Shown piece after piece: positions 34,921 through 43,906 of a stretch of 64,000 nucleotides of DNA. Origin of the DNA: Micavibrio_A sp964539025. GTDB lineage: Bacteria > Pseudomonadota > Alphaproteobacteria > Micavibrionales > Micavibrionaceae. Below the pieces are notes generated by a model that was given only the letters and a program-made list of their open reading frames with translations, made no database searches and was not told the DNA's origin. The stretch spans positions 1 through 64,000 of the forward strand of contig CAZIFA010000001.1 in assembly GCA_964539025.1 (NCBI GenBank), written 5' to 3'. The translations under genes were made by a program, and so were the position numbers. Numbering within the stretch: the first letter of the stretch is position 1; every line of letters starts with the position of its first letter.

Positions 34921-34986
34921 CTTTTAAGCTTGCTTCGCGTACAAACCCATCCCATAGTCATGCTTTCATTTTTTCGGAGATCCAAA

Positions 34987-35958
34987 ATGGTCGACAGACG
35001 GGATTTTATTATTGGAGCAACGGCGGTGGCAGGTGGTCTGATGTTAAAACCTTCACTTGGAATTTCTACGGCGCTGGCGGCATCCACAGGCGCGCAAGTG
35101 CCGGGTTTTTACCGTACGAATGTCGGCGGGATTCAGGTGACTTCGCTGCTCGACGGTGGAACGGAATTCACCAACGATCTTTTTGCGAAAGCCGAACCCG
35201 ATTTGCTCGCCGCCGCGAAGGAAGAAAACTTCCTCGATAAGACCAGACCCTTTCCGGGCTATGTGAACGGATTTTTGATTAACACCGCCGGTCGCTTGAT
35301 CCTGATCGATACAGGCGCGCGTGGATCAGGTCCCAATGTTGGACGTCTGGTGGGTAATCTTGCCGCCGCTGGCGTATCACCCGACCAAATCGACGATATC
35401 ATCATCACCCATGCGCATCCCGACCATGCGGGCGGCTTGCTGGATGAAGGCGGTATGCGTGTTTTTCCCCGCGCGAATATCCGGATATCCCGCGAGGATA
35501 TGGATTTCTGGTATGACGATGGCAAAAAGGAAGCCATGTCGCAAAAGGCGATGATGTTCGATCTCGCGCGAAAATTCCTAGATCCCTATCGCAACAACGG
35601 TCAGATCAAAACTTTCCGACTGGGCGAAGATATCGGCAACGGGATTTCCAGCGTGAATCTTGCGGGCCACACGCCGGGCCATAGCGGTATCCGCATTTCA
35701 GACGGCAGGGAGCAGATGCTGATCTGGGCGGATATCGTGCACGTCCCTGCGTTGCAATTCGCCCATCCGGAACAATCGATCGGGTATGATATCGATCCCG
35801 ACGCTGCCCGTGAGACGCGTAAGAAAATTTTCGAGGAAGTTGCGAGCGATAAAATCCGCGTGGCGGGTATGCATTTGTGTTTCCCTGCCATGGGGCATGT
35901 CGCAAAGCGCGGCGACGGATATGAATTCGTGCCGCAGATATTTGAAACAACCGTATAG
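34987..35958 (+). CDS. MBL-fold metallo-hydrolase with Tat signal
   Basis: A 323-residue metallo-beta-lactamase-fold enzyme. The twin-arginine signal MVDRRDFIIGATAVAGGLML directs export of the folded protein to the periplasm, with cleavage near ALAAS. The metal motif is IIITHAHPDHAGG (HxHxDH), followed by the HTPGHSG histidine and IWADIVHVPA aspartate. Substrate is unknown; lactonase, hydrolase or quorum-quenching relatives exist. The ATG at 34987 has GGAG upstream; earlier in-frame codons come from the repeat. Confidence 0.88.
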   Translation: MVDRRDFIIGATAVAGGLMLKPSLGISTALAASTGAQVPGFYRTNVGGIQVTSLLDGGTEFTNDLFAKAEPDLLAAAKEENFLDKTRPFPGYVNGFLINTAGRLILIDTGARGSGPNVGRLVGNLAAAGVSPDQIDDIIITHAHPDHAGGLLDEGGMRVFPRANIRISREDMDFWYDDGKKEAMSQKAMMFDLARKFLDPYRNNGQIKTFRLGEDIGNGISSVNLAGHTPGHSGIRISDGREQMLIWADIVHVPALQFAHPEQSIGYDIDPDAARETRKKIFEEVASDKIRVAGMHLCFPAMGHVAKRGDGYEFVPQIFETTV

Positions 35959-35971
35959 ACAGGAGGCTATT

Positions 35972-37633
35972 TTGGCATCCAACTTCGCAAAGATGAAACA
36001 GGCCGCTATCGCATCATATGATAACGGCAATTACGGCGAGGCATTCTTTGCATCCTGTATGGCGTTTAAAGATAAAAGCGCCGATCGGCAAACCAGACTG
36101 ATTTTTACAAGCAGTCTGGAAAAGGGTAATTTACAGGCCGCGCAATCATCTCTGCAATTTAATCCGGTCGTTAAAAATGCGATTTTGCGTACCCTCGAAG
36201 CGAATGATGTCGATGCGCAAAAATTGTTCGACGTGTGGTTCGTCATACTAAAACTCGATCCGTCATTCAAAATTTTATTTACGTTCAAAACGCTGGATTA
36301 TACGCCCTCTTCCGAAGATTGGGCGTCTCTGGAATCTTGCATCTCGGACCCGTTTTTAATCGAGGGTTTAAGAAAACTGATTAATACAGATCGTACTTTC
36401 GAGGTTTGTTTAAGAAATATACGAAAACTCCTTTTGTTGAAGTTGTTGGACAAAGGCATCCTTAAGACAAAACATCTGGAATTTATTTGTGCTCTGGCTG
36501 AGCAGTGCCATAACAGCGAATATATTTACTTGGTTACAGATGAAGAAAAACAGGTTCTTGAGACATTAACCTTGGATGACCCCATAACAATAGCCATAGC
36601 TGCGTGCTATGAGGTTTTGTATGGCAAGGAGGTAAATCAAAAAGCATCGGCGGTCGCGCTTTTTAGAAAACTGATTCAGACCCAGATTAAAGAGCCGGAA
36701 CGCGAAGCTGAATTAAAGAAAACAATAACAACCGTAAACGCCATCACCAACGATGTTTCCGGTAAGGTCAGGGGGATGTATGAAGAAAATCCCTATCCAC
36801 GCTGGCGCTCGATCGATGTTCCTGTTTACCCTGATCGTACCTTAACAGGGGATATACTTATTGCAGGGTGTGGCACAGGGCGATACGGAATACAATTGGC
36901 CCTTCAACTTTCTAATGTAAGTATTCAGGCTGTCGATTTGACCCTTTCTTCCTTGGCTTATGCGGAAAGAATGCGCGAGGTATACAAGGTTGATAATATA
37001 ACCCATTCCCAATGCGATATTCTCGATGTGGGAAAACTAAACAAACAATTTGATTTGATAAACAGTTCCGGCGTTTTGCATCACATGGCCGATCCAATGG
37101 CCGGTTGGAAAAGCCTGTTGTCCGTACTGAATCCGGGCGGCGTCATGAGTATAGGGTTATACAGCACGATCGCGCGTGCCATAGTTCGTGACGCATGGGA
37201 AGAGATTCAAAAGGGCGGCTATAAATCAGATTCTGACGGGATCAGGCAGTTTCGCGAAGATGTCTTTTTGAATCAGGGGAGCGGAAAATGTGCCCCTCTC
37301 ACCACATTCGGGGATTTTTATACACTTTCAAACACACGCGATTTGTTATTCCATGTTCAAGAAGCCACCTATACAATTCTTGAACTTAAAAAAATGCTGG
37401 ACGATCTGGGGCTTGAGTTTTTAGGCTTTAATATGGTACCTCCGGCCGTTGCCAATTTTTTCCGGCAAACTTATCCCGATGATCCTAAAATGCTTAATCT
37501 GGATAACTGGAATGATTTGGAACAACGTATTCCTAATGCGTTTATACGCATGTATAATTTTACCTGTAAAAGAGCCGGTGAACCCATCAACGCCACAACG
37601 CAAAAATTTCTGGAAACAGGTTTGTTCAGTTAA
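35972..37633 (+). CDS. class I SAM-dependent methyltransferase, paralogue of the 1580-3187 gene
   Basis: A 553-residue protein with the same architecture as the gene at 1580-3187: about 265 residues of alpha-helical N-terminal region, then YEENPYPRW (270-278), AGCGTGRYG (about 298-306), AVDLTLSSLAYA, and NSSGVLHHMADPMAGW. It starts at TTG 35972, supported by a perfect AGGAGG 6 bases upstream; an ATG at 35993 is an alternative. The TTG start may hold expression down. It lies 14 bases after the MBL gene. Substrate unknown. Confidence 0.85.
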   Translation: MASNFAKMKQAAIASYDNGNYGEAFFASCMAFKDKSADRQTRLIFTSSLEKGNLQAAQSSLQFNPVVKNAILRTLEANDVDAQKLFDVWFVILKLDPSFKILFTFKTLDYTPSSEDWASLESCISDPFLIEGLRKLINTDRTFEVCLRNIRKLLLLKLLDKGILKTKHLEFICALAEQCHNSEYIYLVTDEEKQVLETLTLDDPITIAIAACYEVLYGKEVNQKASAVALFRKLIQTQIKEPEREAELKKTITTVNAITNDVSGKVRGMYEENPYPRWRSIDVPVYPDRTLTGDILIAGCGTGRYGIQLALQLSNVSIQAVDLTLSSLAYAERMREVYKVDNITHSQCDILDVGKLNKQFDLINSSGVLHHMADPMAGWKSLLSVLNPGGVMSIGLYSTIARAIVRDAWEEIQKGGYKSDSDGIRQFREDVFLNQGSGKCAPLTTFGDFYTLSNTRDLLFHVQEATYTILELKKMLDDLGLEFLGFNMVPPAVANFFRQTYPDDPKMLNLDNWNDLEQRIPNAFIRMYNFTCKRAGEPINATTQKFLETGLFS

Positions 37634-37644
37634 GAGGTGCCTTC

Positions 37645-38256
37645 ATGGAACGCTTTCATATTCTTCTTCTTTCCCTTGTCTCTCTCGCGACCCTGTCGGC
37701 CTGCACGCCGCTCGGCATGGCGACGGGCGCCGCCGCCGGGGTAGGCACGGCGGCAAGCAAGGAAGGCGGTATCAGCGGCGCCGTCAACGACGCGTCGATC
37801 AAGGGGCAGATCAACGAATTATGGTTTAAGTACAACATAGATATGTTCTCCAAGCTTTCGACCACGGTCAATCAGGGCCGTGTGCTACTGACCGGCGTCG
37901 TGCAAAATCCGCAAGACCGGGTTGAGGCTGTGCGCCTCGTCTGGCAGGTAGAAGGCGTCAAACAGGTCATCAATGAAATTCGTGTGTCGGAAAGCGAAGG
38001 CGTTACTGGTTTCGTCAAGGATAACTGGGTCACGACGCGGCTTCGCACAGCGATGACGTTCGAAAAAGATGTGCAGTCGCTGAACTATTCCATCGATACA
38101 GTGCAGGGCGTTGTTTACCTTATGGGCGTGGCGATGAGCCAAAAAGAATTGAACACCGTCATGGACCTTGCCCGCACCATCCCCAACGTCAAACAGGTCG
38201 TCAGCTATGTGAAGATGGTGGGTGAACCTATCCAGGCAACGGGTGTGACGCAATAA
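37645..38256 (+). CDS. BON-domain lipoprotein
   Basis: A 203-residue outer-membrane-type lipoprotein like DolP. The signal ILLLSLVSLATLSAC ends in a lipobox; glycine-rich TPLGMATGAAAGVGTAAS follows. Two BON domains are visible: IKGQINELWFKYNID...GRVLLTGVVQNPQDRVEAVRLVWQVEGVKQVINEI, and a second from WVTTRLRTAM to ARTIPNVKQVVSYV. BON proteins bind lipids and support envelope integrity. Its stop overlaps the next start (TAATG). Confidence 0.85.
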   Translation: MERFHILLLSLVSLATLSACTPLGMATGAAAGVGTAASKEGGISGAVNDASIKGQINELWFKYNIDMFSKLSTTVNQGRVLLTGVVQNPQDRVEAVRLVWQVEGVKQVINEIRVSESEGVTGFVKDNWVTTRLRTAMTFEKDVQSLNYSIDTVQGVVYLMGVAMSQKELNTVMDLARTIPNVKQVVSYVKMVGEPIQATGVTQ

Positions 38257-39095
38257 TGTTCGACCCTGCCGCAGTATTAAAAGATAGCGGCGGGAAAAAA
38301 GATTCCGATATTGATCTCTTCGCCGTTGCGCTGGCATTTTCCGCGAGCGCACATCAAGGCATGCATCTTGATCGTTATCTGCACCATGCGGCAAAGCTCG
38401 TAGCCGATGTCGGCGCGCGGCATAAGGAATTGCTGGCGGCGGGGGCGGTGGATGATGCGGGCACAAGGCTCGCCGCGCTCAAACATATTATCGCTGATCG
38501 TGAAACCTATCGCGGCGATGAAGAAAGCTACGATGATCTACAAAATGCCGATCTGATCGGCGTGATTGATCGGCGCAAAGGCATGCCCATCGCGCTCTCC
38601 GTTCTTTATATCCATGCGGGCCGCGCGAATGGCTGGGATGTCGAGGGGCTGAATTTTCCGGGGCATTTTCTGTGCCGGATCGAACATCAGGGCGTGCGGC
38701 TGATCTTCGATGCGTTCTCGTCCTGCGCGATCATGGGCGCGGCCGATCTTCGCACGCTACTCAAGAAAATTCGCGGGACGAACGCCGAACTGACACCCGA
38801 ATTTTATCAACCCTGCACAAACCGCGATACGCTGATCCGCCTGCAAAACAACATCAAGCTGCGCCTGATCGAAGCGGAAGATTACGCGCTGGCTCTCAAA
38901 TCGGTCGATATGATGCGGATGATCGCGCCAGAAGAATACAGGCTGCTCTTCGATGCGGGCGTGCTCTATGCCAAGACCGGGCAGGCGGCTAAAGCTGCCG
39001 ATGTTCTGGAAAAATACATCGTCCTCGCACCGACCGCGCGTGATAGACAAGATGCCGAGGCGATCTTGCGCCAGATGCGCGATATGGTGAGTTAA
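38256..39095 (+). CDS. SirB1 family protein with TPR-like C-terminus
   Basis: A 279-residue cytoplasmic protein of the SirB1 (transglutaminase-like plus TPR) family. The core shows DLQNADLIGVIDRRKGMPIALSVLYIHAGR and GLNFPGHFLCRIEHQG, with the conserved family pattern of Ile-Asp-Arg-Arg-Lys-Gly-Met-Pro-Ile and Phe-Pro-Gly-His-Phe. The C-terminal helices (YRLLFDAGVLYAKTGQAAKAADVLEKYI) are TPR-like. Function is unclear. Translationally coupled to the BON lipoprotein gene. Confidence 0.85.
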   Translation: MFDPAAVLKDSGGKKDSDIDLFAVALAFSASAHQGMHLDRYLHHAAKLVADVGARHKELLAAGAVDDAGTRLAALKHIIADRETYRGDEESYDDLQNADLIGVIDRRKGMPIALSVLYIHAGRANGWDVEGLNFPGHFLCRIEHQGVRLIFDAFSSCAIMGAADLRTLLKKIRGTNAELTPEFYQPCTNRDTLIRLQNNIKLRLIEAEDYALALKSVDMMRMIAPEEYRLLFDAGVLYAKTGQAAKAADVLEKYIVLAPTARDRQDAEAILRQMRDMVS

Positions 39096-39110
39096 GTTTC
39101 AATATAAAGT

Positions 39111-39176
39111 TGTCATCCTGAGCGCAGCGAAGGATCTCATGAGATCCGTCAGTCGCCATGCTCCTTCAGGATGACA
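39111..39176. repeat. palindromic repeat, GTCATCCTGA family, copy A4 (inverted)
   Basis: Same unit as at 11520 but in the opposite orientation: TGTCATCCTGAGCGCAGCG at the left and CTCCTTCAGGATGACA at the right, inner GATCTCATGAGATC. Confidence 0.85.
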
Positions 39177-39297
39177 TCGAGGGTAGGGGATTTCTGAGTG
39201 AATCATGGACAAACTGGTTAACTTCCTTTAGCGCTCAAATTTGCAATATTTATTATGAAAATATATCATCTCCTTAAAATACTAAGGGAATGGTTTC

Positions 39298-41073
39298 ATG
39301 AGCGATATAATTACGGCACAGGCAGTATCGGCCCAAAAGGATAATTTAGAGGATGTTTATGACGACATCTATCTTGCCGCGGCAACTTCTGCGGGAGCTA
39401 TGGCGGCTTTTAAGGCCGCGAGTGCTTATGCGGAATTCTATAATAAATATAAACATCTTCCGGGATTTTTTGACCCGCGCGAGGCACAGGCGCGAAAACT
39501 TTTTATGCACGGCCACGCCAGCGTCGATGAAATTCTAAAGGCATCTTTGGGTGAATGGCCCGTGAAGGGACTTGTCATTACCGGCGAAAACAGCCAGCGC
39601 GTCCGTTTCTCTGAACTGTTTTTCGATCCTATCCTAGGTAAGTCCCAAGGTATCCCGCAACCTCCACTCAAATCACTCAGAGGCAGGATGGAATATTATT
39701 CGAAAACTCCCGCCCATGCCTATCTGAACGGGGAGCGGCGGATCGGCATCAATGCATGGGAATGCGTTATAAAGCCAGCATTAATTGGGCGAAGTTCGCT
39801 GGCGAGCGCTTTTGGGCACGAAGCCACACATATTTCGCAGGGGGATCATTATTACCGGGCAAGATCTCTCTTTGGACAGCATCCTGATTTGCAAAAAATT
39901 TGGCAACAGGGCAGTGTGCGAAGCGACAAGATTGCAAATTCGTTGTTTCATGTATATGGCGGAGCATCGCCTGTCGGCGTGCTTTCCGACAAAGAATTAA
40001 AACATGTAGCATATCTGAAACAGGGTACTGAAATACAGGCGCGGATTCATCAGATAATGGCAGAAGGTTACCAGAAATGGGGGCAATGGCCATCGAAGTC
40101 CGACCATGCCGTTATTGCCATGAAAAATATGGGTGCGGATGTTCCGGACGATGTGATAAATCGTTTGCGGTATTTGCATGATTTTGAAACGGCAAACAAG
40201 ACATTTTCAAAAGCTTCTATGCCACAAGTAGTAATGGATAGAATGCATGACATCAATTTTTTGAAATCCACGATGACACCTGACGGTTGGGCTTGGTTTT
40301 GGAAATATACCATGCCGGACCTATACAGTGATCTGGCGGGAATACATGGCGACCGCCGTTTTAAAGCCAGCGGCTTTGATGTCTATCCGGAAAAACAAGT
40401 TGCACAAAGTGCGCAAAAGCCGTTTTCGAATGTCTTTCGCAACACCGCCGTCGACGCGGCGGCGATGGTGAAGGAGATGGGAGGCCCGCTTGCCATCGGC
40501 AAAGATATCGTCGGACAGATGAAAAATATTCGCGGCGGCTTTGTGATGAATGCAGTGATGGGCGTGACGGCAGGTGGCGTCGCATTTGCTACCGGACATT
40601 CTCTCGCCGAATCTGGGCGTCTTTCTGTTGAAATGATCGTTCCCTATGCCGACGCCGCTATGAAAGCGGCGGGAGGGGATCGCATGGGCGCGATTCATTC
40701 CACGATGACGGAAACAGCCGGTATCGCCGGCGCGATTGCGGGTGCAAGTGGTGGAGCGATGGCTGGTGCAGCGTTAGGAAGCATCGTGCCGGTTATTGGA
40801 ACAGCAATTGGCGGTGTCGCTGGTGGTATTTTCGGCGGTGTTGCCGGAGGGATTGGGATGCATATCGGCGCGGATATTATTTTGAAAGAGGTGCCGCAAA
40901 TCACAGATGCGGTTGACCGCCAACTGACGATAGCCGAAAGATTCGTCGAGAGGGCCTATGACCGCGTCGCTAACGCCATGACGATTTTGACAGGCGGCGA
41001 TATGTATTGCCTGCAGGTCGGAAGGCCGCAGCATGGTGTTGCTATCACTCCGCCGACATTTATTCATCAATAA
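39298..41073 (+). CDS. large protein with HExxH motif and C-terminal glycine-zipper region
   Basis: A 591-residue protein of no family I recognise. An HEATH motif at residues 174-178 (SAFGHEATHISQGDHYYR) has the zinc-metallopeptidase pattern HExxH. Residues about 476-528 (AGIAGAIAGASGG, GTAIGGVAGGIFGG) form a long GxxxG glycine-zipper stretch typical of membrane-inserting or pore-forming regions; the chain then ends with a short soluble tail. No N-terminal signal peptide is visible, so export, if any, would need a dedicated system. It lies between the SirB1 gene and pal, where tolB is expected in many proteobacteria. Lipase-like or effector roles are possible but unproven. Confidence 0.65.
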   Translation: MSDIITAQAVSAQKDNLEDVYDDIYLAAATSAGAMAAFKAASAYAEFYNKYKHLPGFFDPREAQARKLFMHGHASVDEILKASLGEWPVKGLVITGENSQRVRFSELFFDPILGKSQGIPQPPLKSLRGRMEYYSKTPAHAYLNGERRIGINAWECVIKPALIGRSSLASAFGHEATHISQGDHYYRARSLFGQHPDLQKIWQQGSVRSDKIANSLFHVYGGASPVGVLSDKELKHVAYLKQGTEIQARIHQIMAEGYQKWGQWPSKSDHAVIAMKNMGADVPDDVINRLRYLHDFETANKTFSKASMPQVVMDRMHDINFLKSTMTPDGWAWFWKYTMPDLYSDLAGIHGDRRFKASGFDVYPEKQVAQSAQKPFSNVFRNTAVDAAAMVKEMGGPLAIGKDIVGQMKNIRGGFVMNAVMGVTAGGVAFATGHSLAESGRLSVEMIVPYADAAMKAAGGDRMGAIHSTMTETAGIAGAIAGASGGAMAGAALGSIVPVIGTAIGGVAGGIFGGVAGGIGMHIGADIILKEVPQITDAVDRQLTIAERFVERAYDRVANAMTILTGGDMYCLQVGRPQHGVAITPPTFIHQ

Positions 41074-41252
41074 TGCCATAAGTCACTGTTCCACGCGACA
41101 ATAAGGACAAATTGTGAACAGAATGAGGTATTGTTATGTGCCCCCTTGCAAGGCCCTGATTAACCTAATACAAGAGTCTCGAACGGAACCGAATCATTGG
41201 TCCAAACGTATTCTTTCAATTATCGCAATTTCTAATTCAAAGGAGTTTTTCA

Positions 41253-41777
41253 ATGCTCATCCGCTTGCTAGCAATAGCGCTTCTGACCGTTTCTATCGCA
41301 GCCTGTTCTTCGACGAAGGATGAAGCTGCCGATGGCGTCACGGTCGGTGAGCGCACGGACGGTGGTCCTCTCGATGGCACCGGGGTTTATGGTGATGGCT
41401 CGGTGGATAGCTCCGTCGTTCCCGGATCGCAGCAAGACCTCGCGACCAATGTCGGCGACCGCGTTTTCTTCGCCTACGACAGCTATGATCTGGCCCCTGA
41501 AGCCCGCGATACGCTGAACCGTCAGGCTGAATGGCTCAATCGCTACCCGAATCTGAATATCACGATCGAAGGTCACTCCGACGAACGTGGTACGCGCGAA
41601 TACAACATCGCTCTTGGTGATCGTCGCGCAACGTCGGTTAAAAACTACCTTGTATCGCAAGGCGTTTCCGCCGCTCGTCTCAATACTATCTCCTACGGCA
41701 AGGAACAACCTGCCGTCGTTGGTGCGGACGCAGCGTCCTGGGCGCAAAACCGCCGCGGCGTTACCCGCGTCGAATAG
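41253..41777 (+). CDS. pal: peptidoglycan-associated lipoprotein Pal
   Basis: A 174-residue outer-membrane lipoprotein. Signal MLIRLLAIALLTVSIAAC ends in a lipobox; a low-complexity linker follows; the OmpA-like domain contains VFFAYDSYDLAPEARDTLNRQAEWL, ITIEGHSDERGTREYN and GDRRATSVKNYLVSQGV, the diaminopimelate-binding motif NITIEGHxDERGT. It tethers the outer membrane to peptidoglycan with TolB. It has AAAGGAG upstream. cpoB follows as usual; tolB does not precede. Confidence 0.95.
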   Translation: MLIRLLAIALLTVSIAACSSTKDEAADGVTVGERTDGGPLDGTGVYGDGSVDSSVVPGSQQDLATNVGDRVFFAYDSYDLAPEARDTLNRQAEWLNRYPNLNITIEGHSDERGTREYNIALGDRRATSVKNYLVSQGVSAARLNTISYGKEQPAVVGADAASWAQNRRGVTRVE

Positions 41778-41796
41778 TTGAAAGACGTTTGAGTAT

Positions 41797-42762
41797 ATGA
41801 GCGGTTCCGTTCACCGTTTAACGAACAAAGCATGGGCACAAAGGATTATACCTTTGTGCCTTTGCGGCTTTGTGGGCGCGGCGCTTATTTATTCCGTTCC
41901 GGCGTCTGCGCAATCCAATGACGTTTTGAACCGCTTGAAGCGGATAGAAAACGATGTCGATACGCTCAACCGCGCCGTCTATAAGGGCGAAAAACCTCCC
42001 GCGCTGTCGTCCGATAATGCCAGCGCTTCCGCTGATGTTGACGCCCGCATCAATCAAATCGAAAACGATCTTCGCAATTTGACCGGCAAGGTCGAACAGC
42101 AATCCTACGATAACCAGCAGTTACAGCAAAAACTCGACGCGATCGAGCAGGACAGCCGGATGCGTCTTGATTCCATCGAAGCGCAGTTGCGTGGTCAGCC
42201 GCCGATGGCGCAACAAGCGCCGATGCAGCCCGATATGCATGGCAACAGCCCGGTCAGCGATCCCAATGTGATTCCGCCGACGGCACCGGACGGCACGCCC
42301 GCCGTATTGCGTCCCGATGAAACTGCGCCACCAGCGGATACTGTCACTGGCGGTGAAACCGGCGCTGGCGCAACCGATGCCGCGAGTCTTTATGAGCAGG
42401 GCTTTGGCGAGATCAAGCGCAGCGATTATGACGCTGCCGAAAAAACATTCGCCGCTTTCATGAAGCAATATCCGACCCATGCGTTGGCGCCGAACGCGCT
42501 CTACTGGCTCGGCGAAACATATTATGTGAGAAAAGATTACAACAAAGCTTCGCGCACCTTTGCCGAGGCGTATCAGAAATTTCCCGGCGGTCCCAAAGGC
42601 GCGGACAATCTGCTCAAACTTGCCATGTCGCTGGCGGGCAAGGGTGAGAAGGACAATGCCTGCATCGCGCTGGGACAGCTCCGCAAAGAATACCCCAAAG
42701 GCCCTGAACCCGTCCTGAAACGCGGCGAGCAGGAAATGGCCACGCTGGGGTGTAAGGCTTAG
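41797..42762 (+). CDS. cpoB: Tol-Pal system protein CpoB (YbgF)
   Basis: A 321-residue periplasmic protein. An export signal (PLCLCGFVGAALIYSVPASA) is followed by a coiled coil (LNRLKRIENDVDTLNRAV; INQIENDLRNLTGKVEQQS), a Pro/Ala linker, and C-terminal TPRs (EQGFGEIKRSDYDAAEKTFAAFMKQYP; NALYWLGETYYVRKDYNKASRTF). It coordinates PBP1B with Tol-Pal during division. The bases encoding the signal (TTTGTGCCTTTGCGGCTTTG) resemble the repeat arm at 34896. Confidence 0.93.
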   Translation: MSGSVHRLTNKAWAQRIIPLCLCGFVGAALIYSVPASAQSNDVLNRLKRIENDVDTLNRAVYKGEKPPALSSDNASASADVDARINQIENDLRNLTGKVEQQSYDNQQLQQKLDAIEQDSRMRLDSIEAQLRGQPPMAQQAPMQPDMHGNSPVSDPNVIPPTAPDGTPAVLRPDETAPPADTVTGGETGAGATDAASLYEQGFGEIKRSDYDAAEKTFAAFMKQYPTHALAPNALYWLGETYYVRKDYNKASRTFAEAYQKFPGGPKGADNLLKLAMSLAGKGEKDNACIALGQLRKEYPKGPEPVLKRGEQEMATLGCKA

Positions 42763-42788
42763 GTCTCACCACATTCATTCACTTGCTC

Positions 42789-42867
42789 GTCATCCCGAAC
42801 GTATGTGAGGGATCTTTGATCTATACGTTCTGCCAAAGATTCCTCACCCTAAAGGGTTCGGAATGAC
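42789..42867. repeat. palindromic repeat, GTCATCCCGA family, copy B5
   Basis: GTCATCCCGAACGTATGTGAGG and a diverged right arm GGTTCGGAATGAC, inner GGATCTTT..AAAGATTCC. Between cpoB and tilS. Confidence 0.8.
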
Positions 42868-42916
42868 GGTTGAGGGGCTGGGATGACAGAAATGTTGTAA
42901 CAGGCTATATAACCTT

Positions 42917-43906
42917 ATGGCTCTTACATACGACGATTTCGAACGCAACCTGACCGCGCTTGGCGATTTTACCGCACCGCACGGCGTTGCCGTCGGCGTG
43001 TCGGGCGGGCCGGATTCCATGGCGCTGCTTTTCCTGCTCTCGCAATGGGGTGCAAAAAACAACGTGCCCGTCCATGCCTATACGGTCGATCACGGTCTTC
43101 GTGCCGAAAGCGCCGATGAGGCGCGCAAAGTCGGTGAATGGATAAAAGGCTGGCCTGCCGTTACGCATAAAATCCTGCGTTGGGAAGGCGATAAACCCGA
43201 AAGTCGCATCTTGGAAGAAGCCCGTAACGCCCGTTATGCCTTGATGGCGGATGCGATGAAGGATGCCGGAATTCATGCGTTGTTCGTCGCCCATCACCGC
43301 GACGATCAGGCGGAAACGTTTCTGATCCGCCTCGCGAAAGGGAGTGGTCTTGATGGGCTTGCCGGGATGCGAAGCATTCAGCCGCTGGAAGATCACCGCG
43401 TGATCGTGCGGCCTCTGCTGGATTGGTCCAAGGAAGATTTAATCTCCATCTGCAACGACAATAAAATTCCCTATATCGATGATCCGACGAATGAAAATGA
43501 ACATTATCTTCGCCCGCGCTTGCGCGCCGCGCGGGAAATTCTGGAAGAAGAGGGATTGAGCGCGAAACGTCTGGCCATGACCGCGCGACGTCTTGCCCGC
43601 GCCAAAACGGCGCTGGAAGATTTCGCGCATGATCTGTTCGTGATGGCGGTGAAAGAACAACAAGAAGATGGATTCTTGCTCGATTACAAAGTCTTGCACG
43701 CGGCGCATGAAGAATTGGTTTTGCGTGTACTGCTTCATGTGATGGATGAATTACGTCCCGATGCCGATTACGCGCCGCGTATGGAAAAACTCGAAAACTT
43801 ATTGGAGCGGATTTTGAAAGATCCCGGTTTTAACGGCGCCACGCTCGGCGGATGTATGTTTGCATTAAATCGTAAAAATGAGACATTATGGGTTGGAAAG
43901 GAATGA
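42917..43906 (+). CDS. tilS: tRNA(Ile)-lysidine synthetase
   Basis: A 329-residue PP-loop ATP pyrophosphatase that adds lysine to C34 of tRNA-Ile (CAU). The P-loop is GVSGGPDSMALL (residues 27-38). VDHGLRAES, HHRDDQAETFLIRLAKGSGLDGLAGM and IDDPTNENEHYLRPRLR complete the core. The C-terminal substrate-binding region is shorter than in E. coli, as in other alphaproteobacteria. Upstream of ftsH, the conserved order. Confidence 0.95.
   Translation: MALTYDDFERNLTALGDFTAPHGVAVGVSGGPDSMALLFLLSQWGAKNNVPVHAYTVDHGLRAESADEARKVGEWIKGWPAVTHKILRWEGDKPESRILEEARNARYALMADAMKDAGIHALFVAHHRDDQAETFLIRLAKGSGLDGLAGMRSIQPLEDHRVIVRPLLDWSKEDLISICNDNKIPYIDDPTNENEHYLRPRLRAAREILEEEGLSAKRLAMTARRLARAKTALEDFAHDLFVMAVKEQQEDGFLLDYKVLHAAHEELVLRVLLHVMDELRPDADYAPRMEKLENLLERILKDPGFNGATLGGCMFALNRKNETLWVGKE

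Noticed and set aside
34861..34986. Upstream in-frame start of the MBL hydrolase
   Set aside because: The extra residues come from a palindromic repeat; the Tat signal begins at 34987 behind a good ribosome-binding site.
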